Positions 15,446 to 22,987 of a DNA stretch of 32,738 nt are shown here, one piece after another. Origin of the DNA: Frankia sp. AgB1.9 (GTDB lineage: Bacteria > Actinomycetota > Actinomycetes > Frankiales > Frankiaceae). A model generated the notes under the pieces. That model searched no databases and had not been told where the DNA came from. It saw only the letters and a program-made list of their open reading frames with translations. Made by a program: the position numbers and the translations under genes. Positions within the stretch are counted from its first letter, which is position 1. Every line of letters starts with the position of its first letter. The stretch lies in assembly GCF_016786355.1 (NCBI RefSeq), contig NZ_JADWYX010000099.1:2690-35427 (forward strand), in the 5' to 3' direction.

Positions 15446-16915
15446 GTGTCGGACCAGCTGATGTACCGGCGGACGTTCTACATCGACGGCGTGTGGACGG
15501 AGCCGGCGAGCCCGGAGCCGTTCACGGTGATCTCGCCGTCGACCGAGGAGCCCGTCGGCGCGGTTCCGCTGGCCACGACGGCCGACCTGGACCGCGCGGT
15601 CGCCGCGGCCCGGACCGCGTTCGAGGACGGGCCGTGGCCTCGGATGAGCCCGGCCGAGCGGGCCGACGTGCTCGACCGGGTGGCCGCCGCGCTGCGCAAG
15701 CACTCCGATGACATCGCCCGGATCACCGTCGACGAGATGGGCTGCGCGATCAGCCAGGCACCGCAGGCCCAGACCGGCCTGGTCGCCCCCGTCTTCGAGT
15801 ACTACGCCGAGCTGATCAGAAGCTACGAGTTCGAGCGCCTCGTCCGCGTCGACGCCCGGGGCGGCCTGGTCACCTCGGAGCCCGTCGGCGTGGTCGCCGC
15901 CATCGTGCCGTGGAACGCGCCGGTCACCCTGGCCGCCTGGAAGGTCGCCCCGGCGCTCGCCGCCGGCTGCACCGTCGTCCTCAAGCCGCCGCCCGAGGCC
16001 CCGCTGTCCAACTACGTCCTCGCCGAGGCCTGCGCCGAGGCCGGTGTCCCGCCCGGCGTGGTCAACGTCGTGCCGGGCGGCCGGGAGGTCGGCGAGCACC
16101 TCGTCACGCACCCGGGCGTCGACAAGGTCGCCTTCACCGGCTCGACCGGCGCCGGCATGCGGATCATGAGCCTGTGCGGCGAGCAGGTGAAGCGGGTCTC
16201 GCTGGAGCTCGGCGGCAAGTCGGCCTCGATCCTGCTGGACGACGCGGACCTGGCCACGGTCATCCCGGCCGTCGTGAAGGGCGGCATGCACCTGTCCGGC
16301 CAGGTCTGCGGTGCCCACACCCGGGTGCTGGTGCCCAGGTCGCGCTACGCCGAGGCACTGGCCGCGGCCGGTGCGACGGCCGAGGCCATCCCGGTGGGCG
16401 ACCCGCACGACCCGGCGGTCGTCGTCGGCCCGCTGGTCGCCGAGCGGCAGCGGACCCGGGTCGAGGGCTACATCCAGGGCGCGGCCGCCGACGGTGCCCG
16501 GGTGGTGGCCGGCGGCGGGCGTCCCGCCGACCTGCCGAAGGGCTGGTACGTCGCGCCGACGATCCTCGGCGACGTCGACAACGGGATGCGGGTCGCCCGC
16601 GAGGAGATCTTCGGCCCGGTGCTGAGCTTCATCGCGTACGGCGACGTCGACGAGGCGGTGCGGATCGCGAACGACTCGCAGTACGGCCTGTCCGGCGGCG
16701 TGTGGACCGGCGACCCGGCCCGCGGCCTCGCCGTCGCGAAGCGGGTCCGGACCGGCAGCATCGCGATCAACGGTGCCTACCCGCCGTTCCCGCTGGTGCC
16801 GTTCGGCGGCTTCAAGCAGTCTGGGCTGGGCCGGGAGCTGGGCCCGGAGGGGCTGGCGAGCTTCCTGGAGATCCGCAGCATCGGCCTGCCGCCCGCCCTG
16901 CTCGCGGACGGCTAG
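15446..16915 (+). CDS. aldehyde dehydrogenase family protein
   Basis: A 489-residue NAD(P)-dependent aldehyde dehydrogenase of normal length. Catalytic residues are all present: Asn157 (VPWNAP), Lys180 in the cofactor cleft, FTGSTGAG at 230-237, Glu254 (LELGGKS) and nucleophile Cys288 (GQVCGAHTR). The substrate is not evident; the closest type by eye is the broad-specificity medium-chain/aromatic aldehyde group. GTG start with GGGAGG about five bases upstream. The second aldehyde dehydrogenase follows 97 bases downstream in the same direction, so the two may be co-expressed, and TetR-like sites lie upstream. Confidence 0.93.
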   Translation: MSDQLMYRRTFYIDGVWTEPASPEPFTVISPSTEEPVGAVPLATTADLDRAVAAARTAFEDGPWPRMSPAERADVLDRVAAALRKHSDDIARITVDEMGCAISQAPQAQTGLVAPVFEYYAELIRSYEFERLVRVDARGGLVTSEPVGVVAAIVPWNAPVTLAAWKVAPALAAGCTVVLKPPPEAPLSNYVLAEACAEAGVPPGVVNVVPGGREVGEHLVTHPGVDKVAFTGSTGAGMRIMSLCGEQVKRVSLELGGKSASILLDDADLATVIPAVVKGGMHLSGQVCGAHTRVLVPRSRYAEALAAAGATAEAIPVGDPHDPAVVVGPLVAERQRTRVEGYIQGAAADGARVVAGGGRPADLPKGWYVAPTILGDVDNGMRVAREEIFGPVLSFIAYGDVDEAVRIANDSQYGLSGGVWTGDPARGLAVAKRVRTGSIAINGAYPPFPLVPFGGFKQSGLGRELGPEGLASFLEIRSIGLPPALLADG

Positions 16916-17012
16916 GCCGCCGATCGCGCCTCGAACGACCCGCTCCACCTTGCTTTGTCGTGAACCCCCCGGGTAGTGGACGCCGCATCTAGGCCGTCAA
17001 GGAGTGAGTGGC

Positions 17013-18389
17013 ATGGCGATCCAAAGCATCAACCCAGCGACCGGCGCCGTCCTGAAGACCTTCGACCCGCTCGGCCCGGACGAGATCGAGGCCAAGCTGG
17101 CCCGGGCGGCGACGACGTTCGCGAGCTACCGGCGCACGACGTTCGCCGAGCGTGCCGGCAAGCTGCGCGCGGCGGCCGACCTGCTCGACGCAGAGCGGCG
17201 CGACATCGCCGTCACGATGACGAGCGAGATGGGCAAGACGGTCGCCTCGGCGGCGGCCGAGGCCGCCAAGTGCGCCAAGGCGATGCGCTTCTACGCCGAG
17301 CACGCCGAGGGGTTCCTCGCCGACGAGCCGCTGGAGGACCCGTCGGTGGTCGGCGCCCGCCGGGCGTTCGCCCGCTACCAGCCGATCGGCGCGGTGCTCG
17401 CCGTGATGCCGTGGAACTTCCCGCTCTGGCAGGTCACCCGTTTCGCCGCGCCCGCGCTGATGGCCGGGAACGTCGGCCTGCTCAAGCACTCGTCCAACGT
17501 GCCGCAGTGCGCGCTCTACCTGGAGGACCTGTTCACCCGGGCCGGCTTCCCGGTGGGCGCCTTCCAGACCCTGCTGATCAGCGCGCGGCAGGTCGAGGCG
17601 GTGCTGCGTGACCCGCGGGTCGCCGCGGCCACCGTCACGGGCAGCGAGCCCGCCGGCCAGTCGGTCGCGGCGATCTGCGGCGACGAGATCAAGAAGACCG
17701 TGCTGGAGCTCGGCGGCAGCGACGCGTTCGTCGTCATGCCGTCCGCTGACCTGGAGAAGGCGGCCTCGGTCGCCGTGACGGCCCGCTGCCAGAACAACGG
17801 CCAGTCCTGCATCGCCGCCAAGCGGTTCATCGTCCACGACGCCGTCTACGACGAGTTCGCCGGCCTGTTCGCCGCGAAGATGGCCGCGTTGAGGGTCGGC
17901 GACCCGCTGGCGGACGGCACCGACATCGGACCGATCGCCACCGAGCAGGGCCGGACCGACCTGGAGGAGCTGCTCGCCGACGCCGTCGCGAAGGGCGCGA
18001 CCGTGCTCTGCGGCGGCACGGCGCCGGACGGGCCGGGCTGGTTCTTCCCCCCGACGGTCGTCGCCGACGTCACCCCCGCCATGCGGCTGTACCTGGAGGA
18101 GACGTTCGGGCCGGTCGCGACCCTCTACCGGGCGGCCGACCTCGACGGGGCCGTCGAGATCGCCAACGCGACCTCGTTCGGGCTCAGCTCGAACGCGTGG
18201 ACCACCGACCCGGCCGAGCAGGAGCTGTTCGCGAACGAGCTCGTCGCCGGCGCGGTCTTCATCAACGGCATGACGACCTCGTACCCGGAGCTGCCGTTCG
18301 GCGGGGTGCGGCGGTCCGGCTACGGGCGCGAGCTGGGCGCGGTCGGCATCCGGGAGTTCTGCAACCAGAAGACCGTCTGGATGGGCTGA
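17013..18389 (+). CDS. gabD1: NADP-dependent succinate-semialdehyde dehydrogenase-type aldehyde dehydrogenase
   Basis: A 458-residue aldehyde dehydrogenase with the compact length of mycobacterial GabD1. Catalytic set: Asn135 (MPWNFP), Lys158 (LLKHSSNVP), Glu232 (LELGGSD) and Cys266 (NNGQSCIAAKR). The opening INPATGAVLKTFDP and QNNGQSCIAAKRF are typical of succinate-semialdehyde dehydrogenases, which oxidise the product of GABA or 2-oxoglutarate decarboxylation to succinate. Exact substrate is inferred. ATG 17013 is preferred over the GTG nine bases earlier because GGAG lies at proper spacing from it. No aminotransferase gene is nearby. Confidence 0.88.
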   Translation: MAIQSINPATGAVLKTFDPLGPDEIEAKLARAATTFASYRRTTFAERAGKLRAAADLLDAERRDIAVTMTSEMGKTVASAAAEAAKCAKAMRFYAEHAEGFLADEPLEDPSVVGARRAFARYQPIGAVLAVMPWNFPLWQVTRFAAPALMAGNVGLLKHSSNVPQCALYLEDLFTRAGFPVGAFQTLLISARQVEAVLRDPRVAAATVTGSEPAGQSVAAICGDEIKKTVLELGGSDAFVVMPSADLEKAASVAVTARCQNNGQSCIAAKRFIVHDAVYDEFAGLFAAKMAALRVGDPLADGTDIGPIATEQGRTDLEELLADAVAKGATVLCGGTAPDGPGWFFPPTVVADVTPAMRLYLEETFGPVATLYRAADLDGAVEIANATSFGLSSNAWTTDPAEQELFANELVAGAVFINGMTTSYPELPFGGVRRSGYGRELGAVGIREFCNQKTVWMG

Positions 18390-18433
18390 CCCCACCCGAC
18401 CGGCTCGCCGCCGGGGCCCCACGCGGCGGGCCC

Positions 18434-18445
18434 TATCGTGACGTC
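18434..18445 (+). promoter_or_regulatory. putative leaderless promoter (TATCGT -10 element)
   Basis: TATCGT (TAnnnT) ends six bases before the ATG of the response regulator and no ribosome site is visible. This is the layout of leaderless actinobacterial transcripts, in which transcription begins at or next to the start codon. The same TATCGTG with identical spacing precedes the gene at 29255. No convincing -35 is seen. Confidence 0.5.
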
Positions 18446-19135
18446 ATGCGGGTGCTGGTGGTCGAGGACGAGCCGCGCACGGCCGCGCTGCTGCGGCGCG
18501 GGCTGGCCGAGGAGGGTTTCGCCGTCGACGTCGTGGCGGACGGCGGCGAAGCGGTCTGGCAGGCCAGCGAGATCACCTACGACGTGATCGTTCTCGACCT
18601 GATGCTGCCGGTGCTCGACGGGTTCGAGGTCTGCCGGCGCCTGCGGGCGGCCGAGCGCTGGGCGCCCGTGCTCATGCTCTCGGCCCGCGGCGACGTCGTC
18701 GACCGGGTGCGCGGCCTCGACGTCGGAGCCGACGACTACCTGGCGAAACCGTTCAGCTTCGACGAGCTGTCGGCCCGGCTGCGGGCGCTGATCCGGCGCG
18801 GCGCGCAGGAACGGCCGGTCGTGCTGGACATCGACGGGCTGCGCCTGGACCCGACGGTCCGGGCCGCGAGCCGGGACGGCGTCGAGCTGGACCTGTCCCC
18901 GAAGGAGTTCGCCCTCCTGGAGTACCTGATGCGCCATCCCGGGCAGGTCCTCAGCCGCACGACCATCCTCGACCACGTGTGGGACCTGGCGTACGACCGG
19001 AACTCCAACGTGGTCGACCAGTACGTCGCCTACCTGCGCCGCAAGATCGACAAGCCGTTCGGCCTTGCGCAGCTGGAGACCGTCCGTGGTGCCGGCTACC
19101 GGCTGCGGGTCAGCGCCGATGCGGGGGAGGACTGA
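18446..19135 (+). CDS. OmpR/PhoB-family response regulator
   Basis: A 229-residue two-component regulator. Receiver domain 1-120 with acidic pocket Glu7/Asp8, phospho-acceptor Asp51 (VLDLMLP) and Lys101 (LAKPF); winged-helix DNA-binding domain about 130-225 with LSPKEFALLEYL, HVWDLAYD and the closing VRGAGYRL. The full set is intact, so it should be a phosphorylation-controlled transcription factor. Its partner is almost certainly the kinase on the opposite strand: the 3' ends of the two genes overlap by 26 bases. It has no ribosome site and probably a leaderless mRNA. Confidence 0.94.
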   Translation: MRVLVVEDEPRTAALLRRGLAEEGFAVDVVADGGEAVWQASEITYDVIVLDLMLPVLDGFEVCRRLRAAERWAPVLMLSARGDVVDRVRGLDVGADDYLAKPFSFDELSARLRALIRRGAQERPVVLDIDGLRLDPTVRAASRDGVELDLSPKEFALLEYLMRHPGQVLSRTTILDHVWDLAYDRNSNVVDQYVAYLRRKIDKPFGLAQLETVRGAGYRLRVSADAGED

Positions 19136-20510
19136 CCGCGGGCAGCGCCAGGGTGACCACCGCGCCGCCCTCAGGATGGTTCGCCGCGGTGGCCCGGCCG
19201 TCGTGGGCCGCCGCGACCGCGGCCACGATGGCGAGCCCGAGGCCCGCGCCGCCGTCGGCGCGGCCGCGAGCCGCGTCGGCGCGGGCGAACCGTTCGAACG
19301 CCTGGGGCAGGAACTCCTGGGGGAACCCGGGCCCGTGGTCGCGGACCGTGATCGTCACGACGGGCCCGTCGAGCCCGGCGGCCGGGCCGCCCTGCCCCCG
19401 CTCGGCGGTGACCTCGATCGGGTTACCGGGCGCCGTGTACCGCAAAGCGTTGCTGAGCAGGTTGTCGACGGCCTGACGGACGCGGTCCGGGTCGGCGTCG
19501 AGGTCGACGGAGCCCTCGACGTCCAGCCGGATCTCGGCGCCGGCCGCCCGCGCGGCGGGCATCGCGGAGGCGACCGCCCGTTCGAGCAGCGGGGCGAGCG
19601 GCATCCGCTCGCGGTGAATGAGCTGGCCGGGATCGGAATCGAAGCGGGCGAGGACCAGCAGGGCCTCGGACAGCCGGATCAGCCGGTCCGTCTCGACGGC
19701 GGCGCAGGTGAGCGCCTCTTCCAGGTCGGCGCGGCTGCGGCCGGGCCGCGAGGCGAGCTCCAGCTCCGCTTTGAGGTTGGTCAGCGGGGTGCGCAGCTCG
19801 TGTCCGGCGTCCGCAACGAAGGCCCGGTCGTGGGCGCGGGCGACGTGCAGGCGGTCGAGCAGGTCGTTCATCGTGGTGGCGAGCGCGGCCAGCTCGTCGC
19901 GGGTCGGCGGGATCTCCAGGCGGCCGCCGAGATCGGCGACGCCCATCGCGGCGGCCTGTCCCCGCATCCGTTCGACGGGCCGCAGCGCGGCGCCCGCGAG
20001 CCACCACGCCGCCAGCGCCGACAGCGCGACCAGCGGCACGCAGGCGAAGAACATCACGTCGCGGATGCGGTCCTCCGCGTCGTCGAGGCTCTCGGGGGAG
20101 GCGCCGACGACGAGCACCAGCCGGCTGCCGTCCGCCGCGTCGACGGGCTCCGCGAGGACCCTCGTCTTCGCCCCCCGCACCTCGACCGTGACCAGTACCC
20201 GTCTGGTCCGCGCCGCCTCGACGACACCCGCGCCCGCGAGCGGCCGGGTCGCGGTGGCGGGCGACACGGCGAGCACGTGCCCGTTCGCGTCGACGAGCTG
20301 GGCCAGCGGGCTGGCCGCCGCCAACGCGTCGTCGGGCGACGTGCTCCCGACGACCCGGGCGCGCAGCGCCTCCGCCCGCGTCGCGAGGATCGCGTCCAGG
20401 GAGTGCGACAGGCTGGCCCGCAGCTGCAGGTAGAACAGGAAGCCGACCCCGACCAGGACCAGTGCCGTGCCGAGGCCGAACAGCGCCGTCAGCCGGATCC
20501 GAAGCGACAT
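19110..20510 (-). CDS. sensor histidine kinase
   Basis: A 466-residue membrane kinase. Membrane helices at about 8-30 and 155-175 enclose an extracellular sensor of about 120 residues; a HAMP linker follows, then HisKA with His237 (GHELRTPLTNLK) and a GHKL ATPase with N-box LLSNALRYT, DHGPGF and GGAGLGLAI. All catalytic boxes are kept. A GTG two codons upstream (20516) is an alternative start; neither has a convincing ribosome site. Its 3' end overlaps the convergent response regulator by 26 bases, and its 5' end lies 61 bases downstream of dedA on the same strand, so it may be read from the uppP-dedA promoter. Signal unknown. Confidence 0.92.
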   Translation of the reverse strand: MSLRIRLTALFGLGTALVLVGVGFLFYLQLRASLSHSLDAILATRAEALRARVVGSTSPDDALAAASPLAQLVDANGHVLAVSPATATRPLAGAGVVEAARTRRVLVTVEVRGAKTRVLAEPVDAADGSRLVLVVGASPESLDDAEDRIRDVMFFACVPLVALSALAAWWLAGAALRPVERMRGQAAAMGVADLGGRLEIPPTRDELAALATTMNDLLDRLHVARAHDRAFVADAGHELRTPLTNLKAELELASRPGRSRADLEEALTCAAVETDRLIRLSEALLVLARFDSDPGQLIHRERMPLAPLLERAVASAMPAARAAGAEIRLDVEGSVDLDADPDRVRQAVDNLLSNALRYTAPGNPIEVTAERGQGGPAAGLDGPVVTITVRDHGPGFPQEFLPQAFERFARADAARGRADGGAGLGLAIVAAVAAAHDGRATAANHPEGGAVVTLALPAVSPPPHRR

Positions 20511-20571
20511 CCCCACCGGCTCTCAGTCCGTCCCGCGGCCGCGCCCGTTCGTCACCCGCCTGGCTCGCACC

Positions 20572-21249
20572 TTAGGAGCCTTCCGGGTCCCCGGCCCGCC
20601 CGACCGAGCTGTGCCGGCCGCCGGCGCCGCGCCGCTTCGCGAACTCGCGCAGAACCGGGATCGCGGAGAGCAGGACGATGAGCAGGGTGACCGGAATGAT
20701 GTACCGGTCGATCGGGATGGCCCGGCCGAGGGCGTAGCCGAGCAGCGTGACGCCCAGCGACCACACCAGACCGCCGATGACGTTGTAGACCAGGAAGGTG
20801 CGCGCCGGCACGCCGACGACGCCGGCCACCGGGTTCATGAAGGTGCGCACGATCGGGACGAACCGGGCCAGGATGATCGACTTTCCGTACCCGTAGCGCT
20901 CGAGGAACTCCTGGGCCCGAAGGACGTTCTCCTGCTTGAACAGCCGGGAGTTCGGCCGGTTGAACAGCCGCGGGCCGGTCCGGCGGCCGATGAGGTAGCC
21001 GACCTGGGCGCCGAGAATCGCCGCGACCGCGACTCCGGCGAGGACGGCGCCGAGCTGGAAGTGCGGCTGGTCCCCGGTCGCGGCGGTCGCGCTGTAGGCG
21101 CCGGCGAGGAACAGCAGCGAGTCGCCGGGCAGGAAGAAGCCGATCAGCAGGCCGGTCTCGGCGAAGACCACCAGGATCAGCCCGGTCAGGCCGAAGGTGG
21201 CGGTGAGCGAGGCGGGATCGAGGACGTTGACCGCGAGCGACGCGGACAT
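20572..21249 (-). CDS. dedA: DedA family (VTT domain) membrane protein
   Basis: A 225-residue polytopic protein of the DedA/SNARE-associated family: FAETGLLIGFFLPGDSLLF (re-entrant loop region) near 29-47, GYLIGRRTG, and the hallmark ARFVPIVRTFMNPVAG near 128-143, with basic and acidic residues essential in the family. Some DedA proteins translocate undecaprenyl phosphate across the membrane; others affect lipid asymmetry and membrane potential. ATG with AAGGAA five bases upstream. It follows uppP by 67 bases on the same strand, so a joint role in returning the C55 carrier to the cytoplasmic face is plausible but inferred. Confidence 0.92.
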   Translation of the reverse strand: MSASLAVNVLDPASLTATFGLTGLILVVFAETGLLIGFFLPGDSLLFLAGAYSATAATGDQPHFQLGAVLAGVAVAAILGAQVGYLIGRRTGPRLFNRPNSRLFKQENVLRAQEFLERYGYGKSIILARFVPIVRTFMNPVAGVVGVPARTFLVYNVIGGLVWSLGVTLLGYALGRAIPIDRYIIPVTLLIVLLSAIPVLREFAKRRGAGGRHSSVGRAGDPEGS

Positions 21250-21316
21250 CAGGTTCCTTTCGGATGGGACGGTGGCAGGATGCGTGCCGCGTTCGGGCCC
21301 GGCCCGGACGCAGCCG

Positions 21317-22153
21317 TCAGGCGTTCAGCGTTCCGGTGGCGAGCAGCCCGAACAGGAGCAGGCCGACGACGACGCGGTAGGCGACGAACGCGCCGAACGT
21401 GTGGCCGGCGACGAACCTGAGCAGCCAGGCGATCGAGCCGTAGGCGACCGCGAACGAGACGACCGTGCCGATCGCGAGCGCGGGCAGGGAGACGGCGCCG
21501 CTCGCGGCGTCCTTGAGCTCGTACAGCCCGGCGCCGGTCAGTGCCGGGATCGAGAGGAAGAACGACAGCCGGGTGGCCGCGACCCGGTCGAGGTCACGGA
21601 ACAGGGCGGTCGAGATCGTGGCGCCGGACCGCGAGAAGCCCGGGAACAGCAGCGCGAGGATCTGCGACGATCCGACGATCATCGCGTCGGGCAGTGTGAT
21701 GTCGCCTTCGCTGCGCTTGTGTCGCCCGAACCGGTCCGCCGCCCACATGTAGGCGCTTCCGGCCAGCAGCGAGCCGGCCACGACCCACAGCGACCCGAGC
21801 GGTCCCTTGATCAGCGACTTCGCCGCGAGGCCGACGACGACGACCGGGATCGTCGCGAGGATGACCCACCAGGTGAACGAGTAGTCCGGGTCGCGCCGGG
21901 CGTCGGGGTGGCGCAGGCCACGCCCCCAGGCGAGCGCGAACCGGCGGATGTCGCGAAAGAAGTACACGAGCACCGCGAGGATGGCCCCGGCCTGGATCAC
22001 CGCGGTGAAGCCGACCACCGCGGTGTCGTCGACGGGAATCCCCATCAGGCCCTCGGTGATCTTCAGATGGCCCGTCGAGGACACCGGCAGAAACTCCGTC
22101 AGCCCCTCGACGACGCCGAGGACGACTGCCTGTCCGGCACTGATCGCGCTCAC
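21317..22153 (-). CDS. uppP: undecaprenyl-diphosphatase UppP (BacA family)
   Basis: A 278-residue integral membrane phosphatase. The opening GVVEGLTEFLPVSSTGH (Glu16 and Glu20 of the ExxxE motif, then the Ser-rich loop) and the second signature PGFSRSGAT are diagnostic. It removes one phosphate from undecaprenyl diphosphate so that the lipid carrier can be reused in wall synthesis, and overproduction gives bacitracin resistance in other bacteria. GTG 22153 is chosen because GGAGGAA lies ten bases upstream and the family N-terminus begins there; the open frame upstream has no homology. It diverges from the second response regulator over a 129-base shared promoter region and precedes dedA. Confidence 0.96.
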   Translation of the reverse strand: MSAISAGQAVVLGVVEGLTEFLPVSSTGHLKITEGLMGIPVDDTAVVGFTAVIQAGAILAVLVYFFRDIRRFALAWGRGLRHPDARRDPDYSFTWWVILATIPVVVVGLAAKSLIKGPLGSLWVVAGSLLAGSAYMWAADRFGRHKRSEGDITLPDAMIVGSSQILALLFPGFSRSGATISTALFRDLDRVAATRLSFFLSIPALTGAGLYELKDAASGAVSLPALAIGTVVSFAVAYGSIAWLLRFVAGHTFGAFVAYRVVVGLLLFGLLATGTLNA

Positions 22154-22239
22154 CTGGTCGGTTCCTCCCGTGATCCGGTCGTCAGCCCGCACGGCCGGGT
22201 GGGCCCGGCGGGATAGACCGGAACCTAAGGAGCGTTCGA

Positions 22240-22256
22240 TGTGAGGATCGTGTGAG
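22240..22256 (+). promoter_or_regulatory. direct repeat, candidate OmpR-type binding site
   Basis: TGTGAG occurs at 22240-22245 and again at 22251-22256. The 11-base period, one helical turn, is typical of tandem sites for OmpR/PhoB regulators. It lies between the divergent uppP and response-regulator genes, so either or both could be regulated. Short motif; could be chance. Confidence 0.3.
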
Positions 22257-22282
22257 CAGCGCGGAGCGGGAGAGGCGGCGCG

Positions 22283-22978
22283 GTGGCGGAGCTGTTGGTG
22301 GTCGAGGACGACGAGACCATCGGCCACGCGCTGGAGGCGTCGCTGCGGTCCCATCGCCACGCGGTCACACTGGCGACGACGGGCGCCGACGCCGTCGCCG
22401 CCGGCGAGCGGGCCTCGTTCGACCTGGTGCTGCTGGATCTCGGCCTTCCGGACCGGGACGGGTTCGAGGTCTGCCGCGACCTGCGGTCCCGGCTCCCCGG
22501 CACGGTGATCGTGATCCTCACCGCCCGTGACGAGGAGATCGACGTCGTCGTCGGCCTGGAGGCGGGGGCCGACGACTACCTGGTGAAACCGTTCCGGTCC
22601 GCCGAGCTCGCGGCACGCATCCGGGCCCACCTGCGGCGCGGCGACGCCCCGGCCGCGGCCGTGGGACAGCTCGTCGTCGGCGGGCTGCGGGTCGACGGCG
22701 CGGCTCGGCGTGCCTGGCTCGCGGAGGTGGAGATCGCCCTTCGCGCGCGGGAGTTCGACCTGCTGGCCCGGCTCGCGTCGGAGCCGGGCCGGGTGCTGAC
22801 CCGCGACGTGCTGATGCGCGACGTGTGGGACGAGCACTGGTTCGGCTCGACGAAGACGCTCGACGTCCACGTGTCCGCGCTGCGGGCCAAGCTCGCCGCT
22901 GCGGCGGACCAGGCCCTGGCCGTCGCCCCGGAGATCGTGACGGTACGCGGCCGGGGCTACCGCCTCGGCTCGGCGTAG
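22283..22978 (+). CDS. OmpR/PhoB-family response regulator
   Basis: A 231-residue regulator. Receiver: Glu8/Asp9 pocket, phospho-acceptor Asp52 (LLDLGLPDRDG), Thr80 and Lys102 (LVKPF). The C-terminal winged helix has LRAREFDLLARLAS, DVWDEHWFGSTKTLDVHVSALR and VRGRGYRL. GTG start with GGGAGAGG upstream. The cognate kinase faces it on the other strand with only nine bases between stops. The gene diverges from uppP, and beyond the kinase lies an ABC transporter operon, so likely targets are uppP, itself and that operon; this is inferred from position. Confidence 0.94.
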   Translation: MAELLVVEDDETIGHALEASLRSHRHAVTLATTGADAVAAGERASFDLVLLDLGLPDRDGFEVCRDLRSRLPGTVIVILTARDEEIDVVVGLEAGADDYLVKPFRSAELAARIRAHLRRGDAPAAAVGQLVVGGLRVDGAARRAWLAEVEIALRAREFDLLARLASEPGRVLTRDVLMRDVWDEHWFGSTKTLDVHVSALRAKLAAAADQALAVAPEIVTVRGRGYRLGSA

Positions 22979-22987
22979 GCGGCCCGC

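Noticed and set aside
15338..18422. Two long minus-strand frames opposite the aldehyde dehydrogenases
   Set aside because: Antisense shadows; the plus-strand genes have full catalytic residues.
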